The position numbers were made by a program, and so were the translations under genes. Source: Anthonomus grandis grandis (taxonomy: Eukaryota > Arthropoda > Insecta > Coleoptera > Curculionidae). From it: 64,000 nucleotides of DNA. This document shows positions 28,501 through 35,167 of the stretch, piece by piece. Positions within the stretch are counted from its first letter, which is position 1; each line of letters begins with the position of its first letter. The notes beneath the pieces were generated by a model. That model was not told where the DNA came from, did not search any database, and saw only the letters and a list, made by a program, of their open reading frames with translations. Location of the stretch: assembly GCF_022605725.1 (NCBI RefSeq), contig NC_065548.1, positions 7,287,644 through 7,351,643 of the forward strand, written 5' to 3'.

Positions 28501-28875
28501 CAGTTTTATAAAATCATTAATAACTGTAGCACGGACGATGGTAAACTATTTTGAATTTGATCCAAGGACAATTTTAAGGTGATTCGGTCGATTTTAGGTC
28601 ACCTTTTTCATCAAATTAAACCCGAAAGAACATTAAATCGTTCGAGAAGGAGCGGAGGGTGTCGGCGTACCAAAATAAACTCTACAAACGACAATTTAAA
28701 TAAGGATTTTGTCGATTTAGATGTTGATATGGAATCTCCTTATTGTAAGTTAATTTTTTTTTCAATATTGCAATTTTAACACTTTTTCTTTACACTTTAG
28801 GTAGTTATGTACCTTTTTATGTACTGCCACCAGTAATGGAGCAAGAGAAAAACCAATCTATACAATTTGCCACAG
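6473..28875 (+). CDS. Thioester-containing / CD109-like alpha-2-macroglobulin family protein (5' exons missing)
   Basis: Eighteen exons with consistent phases and GT-AG borders give about 1040 residues: 6473-6742, 6794-7028, 7080-7192, 7247-7304, 7362-7388, 7451-7556, 12102-12324, 12377-12579, 12629-12827, 12884-13034, 13209-13441, 13494-13761, 13823-13980, 20399-20614, 20664-20895, 28331-28540, 28598-28744, 28801-28875. In order they cover the late macroglobulin domains, a bait-like segment with RRKR, the FFPENWLWE motif opening the A2M domain, the thioester motif GCGEQ (12914-12928), the alpha-helical TED, a CUB-like part and the receptor-binding domain. The family consists of secreted or GPI-linked innate-immunity and adhesion proteins that trap proteases or tag surfaces through the thioester. 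The MG1-4 exons lie upstream of the window. The C-terminus is unresolved: without a further splice at 28876 the frame ends five codons later. TEP versus CD109 cannot be settled here. Confidence 0.88.
8155..8300 (-). pseudogene. Short LINE reverse transcriptase remnant
   Basis: On the minus strand one frame reads DGSKAFDRVNFNILL followed by GYC and LSYR. This resembles the reverse transcriptase segment D-x-SKAFDxV ... L of non-LTR elements. It is only ~45 codons long and ends in a stop. It lies in the intron after exon 6. Confidence 0.5.
8664..9869. mobile_element. hAT element with exact TIRs and 8-bp target duplication
   Basis: Terminal inverted repeats CAGCGCCGTAGC (8664-8675) and GCTACGGCGCTG (9858-9869) are perfect over 12 bp. 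Both sides are flanked by the 8-bp duplication CTTCTATT (8656-8663 and 9870-9877), the standard hAT signature. At 1206 bp it is far too short for an autonomous copy and holds only a transposase fragment, so it is an internally deleted derivative. It sits in the intron between exons 6 and 7 of the thioester gene. Confidence 0.93.
9120..9656 (-). pseudogene. hAT (ZMYM1-like) transposase fragment
   Basis: A 178-codon minus-strand frame includes SKWGISPEF, KRRRFFDEF and FRVEVFYKTLDIIISQL, a stretch typical of the middle of ZMYM1-like / DUF4371 hAT transposases, upstream of the hAT dimerisation domain. No zinc finger, no catalytic start and no C-terminal dimerisation domain are present. It fills nearly half of the flanking TIR element, which cannot move by itself. 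Confidence 0.75.
9878..12068. other. AT-rich intron without recognisable content
   Basis: This is the rest of the intron between exons 6 and 7. It is AT-rich with short microsatellite runs (AATAATAAT near 11410). No transposon ends, gene fragments or RNA genes were recognised. Confidence 0.5.
12069..12115 (+). other. Real 3' splice acceptor matching a dispersed intronic module (module A)
   Basis: The acceptor of exon 7 reads CGTCGACTTACTAACC, then TTTTAG|CAATCACATC. The same layout, with a TACTAAC branch-point-like box followed by TTTCAGCAATCACATC, occurs in the later intron at about 18668-18709 and 19446-19492. The 12-mer AGCAATCACATC is identical at 12100, 18698 and 19481. More diverged versions lie near 18213, 19871 and 20193. 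Confidence 0.7.
12102..13980 (+). CDS. Thioester gene exons 7-13: A2M domain, thioester site and helical domain
   Basis: Exon 7 (12102-12324) continues phase 2 and carries VPHSITTWITNVFC. Exon 10 (12884-13034) opens with NLDHLITIPTGCGEQ, the intact thioester Cys-Gln pair. Exons 11-13 are the helical repeats of the thioester domain, with GSTFLTAFVVK in exon 11 and DIEITSYALLALM in exon 13. Exon 13 ends at GTGAGT (13981). The acceptors of exons 7 and 10 match the dispersed intronic modules described separately. All joints keep the frame: phases 2, 0, 2, 0, 1, 0, 1, 0. Confidence 0.9.
12868..12900 (+). other. Real 3' splice acceptor matching a dispersed intronic module (module B)
   Basis: The acceptor of the thioester exon reads TGTCGATTTTAG|AACCTCGATCAC. 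Intronic copies read TGTCTATTTTTCAGAATGTCGATGG and variants. The closest is near 3926-3950, sharing the 12-mer TAGAACCTCGAT, and another lies at 13069-13090, 35 bp after the same exon. The exon start encodes NLDH, which fits the family. Confidence 0.7.
13981..14780. other. Intron with module B copies
   Basis: This is the first part of the 6.4 kb intron after exon 13. It contains acceptor-like motifs at about 14118, 14190 (opposite sense), 14228 and 14530, and a T-run at about 14365. No gene is seen. Confidence 0.5.
14781..15620 (+). pseudogene. Decayed non-LTR retrotransposon reverse transcriptase
   Basis: Scattered frames on the + strand read WKEALVLPLPK (near 14800), LINSYLNNLSHRVK (near 15140) and HLYADDTQLYFSF (15290-15340). 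The last holds the catalytic YADD box of LINE reverse transcriptases. The frame is broken many times. The remnant lies in the thioester-gene intron in the same sense as the gene. Confidence 0.65.
15720..17500 (-). mobile_element. 5'-truncated LINE copy (CR1/Jockey-like)
   Basis: A minus-strand reverse transcriptase fragment starts abruptly near 17500 and is followed to about 16135 by the family's C-terminal region and then by ~400 bp of AT-rich 3' sequence. The 5' truncation inside the reverse transcriptase is what target-primed reverse transcription usually leaves. No tail or target duplication was resolved, so both ends are approximate. Confidence 0.7.
16135..17490 (-). pseudogene. LINE reverse transcriptase fragment, fairly young
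   Basis: One open block, 17108-16338, holds GIPQCSVLGPLLFLLYVNDL, the FADDT catalytic box and SLIESHLRYGLPFWG. Upstream, 17283-17077 in another frame has LSANQFEFQTG and GLSKAFDCVDH. Before that LKEAVVIPLYKGG (about 17390) is recognisable. Downstream of 16338 the C-terminal phrase NYNHVPLCIRQ can be read. The usual Gly of PQGSVLGP is Cys here. Frameshifts and the 5' truncation make it non-functional. Confidence 0.8.
17600..18160. other. Intron with no recognised content
   Basis: This stretch lies between the LINE copy and the tandem array. Short frames are present but none resembles a known family. Confidence 0.4.
18160..20290 (+). repeat. Tandem array of ~720-780 bp units with acceptor-like modules
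   Basis: About 2.7 units are seen. Equivalent points (TGTCGATGGTTGGCTC or variant) fall at about 18242, 18963 and 19746. Within each unit the order is an opposite-sense motif (CCATCGATG), TACTAAC, TTTCAGCAATCACA, then TTTCAGAA(T)GTCGATGG. So modules A and B lie a few tens of bases apart, whereas in the gene they mark two exons ~780 bp apart. The array is entirely inside the intron between exons 13 and 14. Confidence 0.75.
20399..20895 (+). CDS. Thioester gene exons 14-15: end of helical domain and CUB-like part
   Basis: Exon 14 (20399-20614) begins DTVVALDALTKYA, the family's last conserved helix, and ends at CAG before GTGAGT. Exon 15 (20664-20895) carries NIPESEAFRLALEVSP and a conserved VEIPSGF phrase of the receptor-binding domain. 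It ends in phase 1 at GTAAGA. The exons are isolated between a 6.4 kb and a 7.4 kb intron. Confidence 0.87.
22538..22932 (+). pseudogene. Tc1/mariner-superfamily transposase C-terminal fragment, copy 1
   Basis: The frame reads QLRFLLEDVP, then WFQNDGCPAHYAALVRQHL, PPRSPDLNPLDFFYWG and ends HFENLL-stop. The Asp of NDG and the Asp of PLD are the second and third catalytic acids of an IS630/Tc1/mariner DDE domain. Compared with copy 2 two residues (WI before GR) are missing. The first catalytic Asp and the DNA-binding part are absent. It forms part of a tandem unit, so it was amplified together with non-transposon sequence. Confidence 0.8.
24698..25099 (+). pseudogene. Tc1/mariner-superfamily transposase C-terminal fragment, copy 2
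   Basis: Nearly identical to the fragment at 22538. It keeps the WIGR residues, giving 41 residues between the two visible catalytic Asp (NDG and PLD), which points to the DD41D group. A one-base frameshift occurs in the T-run after LDFF (about 24895-24906), so the frame is split. The C-terminal part continues to HFENLL. Confidence 0.8.
26561..28330. other. AT-rich intron with microsatellites and one LINE scrap
   Basis: AT-rich. ATA/AAT trinucleotide runs lie at 26745-26757 and 26879-26898. Several GGCATATTT/GGATATCTAAT phrases recur (26580, 27745, 28140). Apart from the reverse transcriptase scrap at 27333-27530 no gene content is recognised. Confidence 0.5.
27333..27530 (-). pseudogene. 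LINE reverse transcriptase C-terminal scrap
   Basis: A 65-codon minus-strand frame reads ALIQSHLTYGLSGWGG and VVQNWIIKIIYGKN, the conserved region following the reverse transcriptase palm in Jockey/CR1-like LINEs. Nothing else of the element is preserved nearby. Confidence 0.65.
28331..28875 (+). CDS. Thioester gene exons 16-18: receptor-binding domain and C-terminal tail
   Basis: Exon 16 (28331-28540) carries NQLCFSFNVYENLPIED and YDYYRPERS, typical of the end of A2M-family receptor-binding domains. Exon 17 (28598-28744) is a basic then acidic linker. Exon 18 (28801-28875) reads SYVPFYVLPPV and ends at CACAG|GTAAAA. The donor is weak. If it is used, a last exon lies further on and was not found. 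If it is not used, the protein stops at TAA at about 28888. No polyadenylation signal was recognised just downstream. Confidence 0.75.
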
Positions 28876-28929
28876 GTAAAATATGTTAATTCATGAATAT
28901 TATATACCAATTATGAACCTTCACATAGG

Positions 28930-29854
28930 GGAAATAGTTTGGAATACATAAAAAATTACGTCAAATCCGTAGAAAACCTGCAAAATTATTTCGAGTTCCT
29001 GAAATAAAATGAAAAACGACTTGAAATACCTGGACTAAAATTGCAAACTAGTTAAAAATCCTGAGATAGAAAAATTATTTTTTGATGTATTAATAAAATG
29101 GAAATTAGTCCAAATATGTAGAATAAAATGACTTAATATACCCGAAAGACATAAAAAATTATGCCAAAAGTCTGAAAAACCTGCAAAATCATTTCGAATG
29201 CCTGGAATAACATAAATACCCTCTCCAGAATCCCGATGTAACAAAAATTAGTTTAAATGTCTGGAAGAAACTTAAAATGCCTGAACGAAAACTAAAAACT
29301 AGTCTCAAAGCCTGGAATAAAGCGAAAAATTATATCAAATGCCTGGAATAAAACAAAAAAATTATTTCAAATAGGGAACATAAAAAACACCTACAAAATT
29401 AATTTGAATTACTGGAATAAAACAAAAATTGTCTTTAGAAGTCTGGAACAAACATTTATTTAAATGCTTGCAAGAGACTTTAAATACCTGGATTAAAAGT
29501 GAAAATTGCTTCAAAAAGCCTTGAATAAAGCGAACGATTGTATGAAATATGTGGAATAAATGACTCTAAAAGTTTAAAAAAACTATAAATATTTTGGATA
29601 TCATGGAATAAAACAAAGATTGTCTCTAAAAACATGGAACCAAAATTAATTTAAGTGGAAGAGACTTCGAATGCCTGGACTAAAACTGAGAGTTAGTCCA
29701 AAGCCTGAAATAAAATGAGACATTATAGCAAATGTGTGGTAAACTATTTTCTGAATACCATAAAATAAGTCAAATACTTGGGGAATTTTAAAAAATTAAA
29801 TAATTTTAAAAATAATTAAAATAATTTAATCAAATCTTCGGAAAACTTATAAAA
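28930..29854. repeat. Degenerate CTGGAATAAA-type satellite
   Basis: A phrase like TGCCTGGAATAAAATGAAAA recurs every 30-60 bp with much variation, alternating with AATTATTTCAAAT and TAGTCCAAAAG phrases. The same vocabulary fills 33082-33340, 41640-42360 and 46930-47290. A diverged forerunner of the 543 bp unit can be read at about 29600-29850. Confidence 0.7.
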
Positions 29855-32620
29855 ATATTTCGAATGCCTGTAATAAAATAATAATTTTCTCTAGAAGTCT
29901 AATGGAACAAATATTAGTTTAAATGCCTGGACTAAAACTGACAATTAGTCCAAAAGTCTGAAAAATATTCCAAAAATATGGGATACAATGTTCTTCCTTC
30001 AAATTCCTGGACTAAAACCCTTTTAAAAATATTTCAATTATTTAAATTCCTGAAAGATATTAAAAAAAGTGACCTCAGAAGCCTGGTACAAAAAACACCT
30101 GGAAGAGACTTTTAAATGTCTTTAAAACTGAAAGTTGTGTCAAAAAGCCTGAAATAAAGTGAATATTGTATAAAATGGAATAAATAAAATGAAAAGGGAA
30201 GAAAAATTAATTTAAGTAAGTGGAAGAGACTTCAAATGCCTGAATTAAATTTGAGAATTAGTCCAAAAAGCCTGAAATCAAGTGAGAAATTATGGCCAAT
30301 GTATGGTAAACTATTTTTTGAATACCATAAAATATGTCAAATACTTGAGGAATTTTAAAAAATTCAAAAAAATCAAATCACCGAAAAACCTACAAAAATA
30401 TTTCGAATGCCTGTAATAAAATAATAATTTTCTCTAGAAGTCTAATGGAACAAATATTAGTTTAAATGCCTGGACTAAAACTGACAATTAGTCCAAAAGT
30501 CTGAAAAATATTCCAAAAATATGGGATACAATGTTCTTCCTTCAAATTCCTGGACTAAAACCCTTTTAAAAATATTTCAATTATTTAAATTCCTGAAAGA
30601 TATTAAAAAAAGTGACCTCAGAAGCCTGGTACAAAAAACACCTGGAAGAGACTTTTAAATGTCTTTAAAACTGAAAGTTGTGTCAAAAAGCCTGAAATAA
30701 AGTGAATATTGTATAAAATGGAATAAATAAAATGAAAAGGGAAGAAAAATTAATTTAAGTAAGTGGAAGAGACTTCAAATGCCTGAATTAAATTTGAGAA
30801 TTAGTCCAAAAAGCCTGAAATCAAGTGAGAAATTATGGCCAATGTATGGTAAACTATTTTTTGAATACCATAAAATATGTCAAATACTTGAGGAATTTTA
30901 AAAAATTCAAAAAAATCAAATCACCGAAAAACCTACAAAAATATTTCGAATGCCTGTAATAAAATAATAATTTTCTCTAGAAGTCTAATGGAACAAATAT
31001 TAGTTTAAATGCCTGGACTAAAACTGACAATTAGTCCAAAAGTCTGAAAAATATTCCAAAAATATGGGATACAATGTTCTTCCTTCAAATTCCTGGACTA
31101 AAACCCTTTTAAAAATATTTCAATTATTTAAATTCCTGAAAGATATTAAAAAAAGTGACCTCAGAAGCCTGGTACAAAAAACACCTGGAAGAGACTTTTA
31201 AATGTCTTTAAAACTGAAAGTTGTGTCAAAAAGCCTGAAATAAAGTGAATATTGTATAAAATGGAATAAATAAAATGAAAAGGGAAGAAAAATTAATTTA
31301 AGTAAGTGGAAGAGACTTCAAATGCCTGAATTAAATTTGAGAATTAGTCCAAAAAGCCTGAAATCAAGTGAGAAATTATGGCCAATGTATGGTAAACTAT
31401 TTTTTGAATACCATAAAATATGTCAAATACTTGAGGAATTTTAAAAAATTCAAAAAAATCAAATCACCGAAAAACCTACAAAAATATTTCGAATGCCTGT
31501 AATAAAATAATAATTTTCTCTAGAAGTCTAATGGAACAAATATTAGTTTAAATGCCTGGACTAAAACTGACAATTAGTCCAAAAGTCTGAAAAATATTCC
31601 AAAAATATGGGATACAATGTTCTTCCTTCAAATTCCTGGACTAAAACCCTTTTAAAAATATTTCAATTATTTAAATTCCTGAAAGATATTAAAAAAAGTG
31701 ACCTCAGAAGCCTGGTACAAAAAACACCTGGAAGAGACTTTTAAATGTCTTTAAAACTGAAAGTTGTGTCAAAAAGCCTGAAATAAAGTGAATATTGTAT
31801 AAAATGGAATAAATAAAATGAAAAGGGAAGAAAAATTAATTTAAGTAAGTGGAAGAGACTTCAAATGCCTGAATTAAATTTGAGAATTAGTCCAAAAAGC
31901 CTGAAATCAAGTGAGAAATTATGGCCAATGTATGGTAAACTATTTTTTGAATACCATAAAATATGTCAAATACTTGAGGAATTTTAAAAAATTCAAAAAA
32001 ATCAAATCACCGAAAAACCTACAAAAATATTTCGAATGCCTGTAATAAAATAATAATTTTCTCTAGAAGTCTAATGGAACAAATATTAGTTTAAATGCCT
32101 GGACTAAAACTGACAATTAGTCCAAAAGTCTGAAAAATATTCCAAAAATATGGGATACAATGTTCTTCCTTCAAATTCCTGGACTAAAACCCTTTTAAAA
32201 ATATTTCAATTATTTAAATTCCTGAAAGATATTAAAAAAAGTGACCTCAGAAGCCTGGTACAAAAAACACCTGGAAGAGACTTTTAAATGTCTTTAAAAC
32301 TGAAAGTTGTGTCAAAAAGCCTGAAATAAAGTGAATATTGTATAAAATGGAATAAATAAAATGAAAAGGGAAGAAAAATTAATTTAAGTAAGTGGAAGAG
32401 ACTTCAAATGCCTGAATTAAATTTGAGAATTAGTCCAAAAAGCCTGAAATCAAGTGAGAAATTATGGCCAATGTATGGTAAACTATTTTTTGAATACCAT
32501 AAAATATGTCAAATACTTGAGGAATTTTAAAAAATTCAAAAAAATCAAATCACCGAAAAACCTACAAAAATATTTCGAATGCCTGGAATAAAATAATAAT
32601 TTTCTCTAGAAGTCTAATAG
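29855..32620 (+). repeat. Five near-identical 543 bp tandem units
   Basis: The marker CTAGAAGTCTAAT falls at 29891, 30434, 30977, 31520, 32063 and 32606, a constant spacing of 543 bp. By eye the units are identical, apart from small changes in the last partial one (TCTAATAG instead of TCTAATGG). The unit is built of the surrounding degenerate satellite, so this is a very recent higher-order amplification or an assembly duplication. Confidence 0.93.
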
Positions 32621-32686
32621 AACAAATATTAACAAAGTAAGGAGAAAGTAAACTCAAAGTCTAAGTCTCATAAATCAAGCATCTAT

Positions 32687-32731
32687 TTTAGGTTACGCGT
32701 TTCGCCGTATTAGAGCATCATCAGACCTAAA
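32687..32731 (-). ncRNA. Hammerhead ribozyme-like motif, left arm
   Basis: On the minus strand: TTTAGGT, CTGATGA, a three-pair helix II with loop (GCT/GGC), GAAA, CGCGTA, ACCTAAA. Helix I (TTTAGGT with ACCTAAA) pairs over 7 bp. The cleavage triplet would be GUA. Helix III is the minimal AC-GU with a two-base loop, a short form known from Penelope-like elements that may work as a dimer. The 10.1/11.1 position is U/C rather than the usual G-C. All core bases are intact. Confidence 0.6.
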
Positions 32732-32938
32732 TAAAATGATACAGGACAGAACGCCAATTAACAGAAAAGACATACCTATCTAAATACAAAAGCCACACAC
32801 TAACATCACACTAACATCAATAAAAAAATATAAAATAAAATGATTTATTGATGTTAGTGTGTGGCTTTTGTATTTAGATAGGTATGTCTTTTCTGTTAAT
32901 TGCCGTTCTGCCGGTATCATTCAATTTTAATAATTTTA

Positions 32939-32983
32939 TTTAGGTCTGATGATGCCCTAATACGGCGAAAAGCGTAACCTAAA
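32939..32983 (+). ncRNA. Hammerhead ribozyme-like motif, right arm (decayed)
   Basis: Plus-strand counterpart: TTTAGGT (32939-32945), CTGATGA (32946-32952), GCC/GGC helix II, GAAA (32967-32970), AGCGTA, ACCTAAA (32977-32983). Helix I and the core are kept, and helix II is better than in the left copy. One base of the short helix III is changed (A for C after GAAA), so self-cleavage is doubtful. Confidence 0.55.
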
Positions 32984-33081
32984 ATTTATGAGACTTGGAC
33001 TTTGAGTTTACTTTCTCCCTCCTTTGTTCATATACTTAACTCTCTTTGAGAGTAATGGATGATTATTTTGAACAAATATTA

Positions 33082-33640
33082 GTTTAAATGCCTAGACTAA
33101 AACCGACAATTAGTCCAAAAGTCTGAAAAATAAAGAAAAATATTCCAAAAGTATGGGATAAAAAGTTCTGATTTCAAAATAATTGAGAAAAAAACTATTC
33201 TTGGATTAAAACTCTTTTTAAAAAAAAATGACCTCAGCAGCCTGGTACAGAAAATACCTGGAAGAGACTTTAAATGCCTACAAAAAACCAAATTATGTAC
33301 AATAATCAAATACCAAACGAACCTACTAGCATATTAGAATCTGGAACAAAAACAAATAGATCTAAAGAAAATAAAACTATTATTATAATAGTAACTAGAA
33401 TAAATAGCTCAAATCTCTCTCTTTTGATTTATTCACATTAAGTCAATATGTTTGCTAAAGAGTATCAAGAAGTTATTTTAATTTGGACAGCTTTTATAAG
33501 CCATTAGTAATAGCGATTTTACATACAATTGTTGCAGCGTTAAGTCCTGCATAGGTTCTTTTTTAAAAATTACTTTAAGAAGATATTCAATTATTATTAT
33601 TATTGAAAATATTCAATGTTGTCTTAAATGTTCCCCTTCA
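33082..33640. repeat. Continuation of CTGGAATAAA-type satellite
   Basis: Immediately after the foldback element the interrupted satellite unit resumes (AGTTTAAATGCCTAGACTAA at 33081). It then fades into AT-rich sequence after about 33340. No gene is seen. Confidence 0.55.
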
Positions 33641-33650
33641 TATTGACAGG

Positions 33651-33684
33651 CTTAGAACATTGAAAGGCCTTTCAATGTTCTAAG
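33651..33684. repeat. 34-bp perfect palindrome
   Basis: CTTAGAACATTGAAAGG is followed directly by its exact reverse complement with no loop, flanked by TTGACAGG on the left and TTGACAGGCC on the right. It could be the fused ends of a small inverted-repeat element or a cruciform-forming site. Confidence 0.8.
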
Positions 33685-34289
33685 TTGACAGGCCATATCT
33701 AATTATAGATTTAGCTAGTGAGATATACCGCATTTTTAGTTCATTTATCAGTTGGCAAACTGTTGCTAATTTAATAAAACTTATAGATGAGTTTACAAAG
33801 GTTCACATTTCTGCTTTCGTTTATTCCAGTTGATATTCTGATCAAACAAATCGCCCAAATATTTGATATGATCCACTTTACTAAGACAATGGGCACATCC
33901 ACATATTGCCTGGTTCGGTAGACATTGATTTAAGTATATTTTAATTTTATTACCTTGGTATTAATGAGAGCCGAGAATACCAAAATATTTAAGCTTTTTT
34001 TATCCATATTAATTGTCAATATGCTTTCAATTAACCAATTCTGTACCCTTGCAAAAACAATAGTGACGGGCTAGAACCATAGGTATCACCCTGAAGGAGA
34101 ATCATATTTTGAATATATGGACATAATCATTATTGTCAATTATCATAAAGTACCTAATTGCTTGGAAGAAATAAGTAGAGTTAACGCCTGGAAAATATTA
34201 AAAACACCCAACTCTCTGGAATCAAAAGATACACATTTCCTATAGTTTTAATTGCTATTTTTTTCTAAAGTATATTATGAATATTTTGT
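33685..34289. other. AT-rich intergenic sequence
   Basis: No gene, repeat unit or transposon end was recognised in this stretch between the palindrome and the next repeat family. Confidence 0.4.
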
Positions 34290-35167
34290 AAATATGAGAA
34301 TAAATTATATAAACACGATGGAGATTTTTATATAACTTGGGTCATTAAAATTAAATTTCGCAATTATATTACCGATACTTTGAATCTATGGGCATAACTC
34401 AAATGGACATGATTCACATGTTTTTTTTATTGTCTTGGGATAAATTCATTTTTTTTTTCATCATTGTCATTGGCAATTATGATGAAACACGTAACTGCGT
34501 GATACTGTTAAAAATTAGGTAATGCTACCGAATAAAAAATATTAAAAGCCTCCAATGGTCTAAAATTAAAAAAACGATTATTATTTAACTGCCTGGAATT
34601 AAGGATATATTATAATTAAGAATATTTTATAAATTATAATGTAAAATATATAAAGGATAATTTGAATATATAGGCATAAGTTAAATAGACACAATCATTA
34701 TTTTTATTTTTTTAGGAGAATTCATTTTTAGTCATTTCCCGTTATTCTAAAACACAAAATGATTCCTCAACTGCCTGGAATGAAAAAAATCCAAATTCTA
34801 CAGTCTTATTGGTTAAAAAATTGGTTTTTAAATACTATGATCAATATTTTTTATATATAAGTATAATTTAAATAAACACGACAAACATTTTTACATAATT
34901 TGTGTTAATATAATAAAGTTTAGCAATTTTAACAATTAAGTTACGAAAATTTTAAATCGATGGGCTTAATTTAAATGAACATGATTTAAATATTTGTTCT
35001 CTTATGATAAATAATTTTTTTTTAGTCTTAGGCAATTATGATGAAGCACGTAACTGCAATTGTTAAAAAATAGGTAAAATTACCGAATAGAAAGTGTTAA
35101 AAGCCTCTAAGGGTCTAAAATTAAAAAACAATTATTATTCAACTGCCTGGAATTAAGGATATATTAT
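34290..35167. repeat. Dispersed ~550 bp repeat, first two copies
   Basis: Two copies (about 34340-34640 and 34890-35167) share phrases such as GGCAATTATGATGAA, then GTAACTGC, AAAAGCCTC and AACTGCCTGGAATTAAGGAT. Further copies lie at about 37470-37730 and, weaker, at 40400-40690. The second copy is interrupted by the piggyBac element. The first copy provides the uninterrupted version of its target site. Confidence 0.75.

Larger units (their letters stand above)
32632..33069. mobile_element. Foldback element with hammerhead motifs (Penelope-like pLTR pair?)
   Basis: Nearly palindromic from 32631 to 33028: each arm runs from AACAAAG...GGAGAAAGTAAACTC inward to the AACATCAATAAA centre. It is followed by a 41-bp non-palindromic extension to 33069. 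The 12-bp duplication GAACAAATATTA flanks it (32620-32631 and 33070-33081), and it splits a unit of the surrounding satellite. Each arm contains a hammerhead-like core. Penelope-like elements are known to carry such ribozymes in their terminal repeats, so a pair of inverted remnants is the best reading. No reverse transcriptase is present. Confidence 0.75.
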
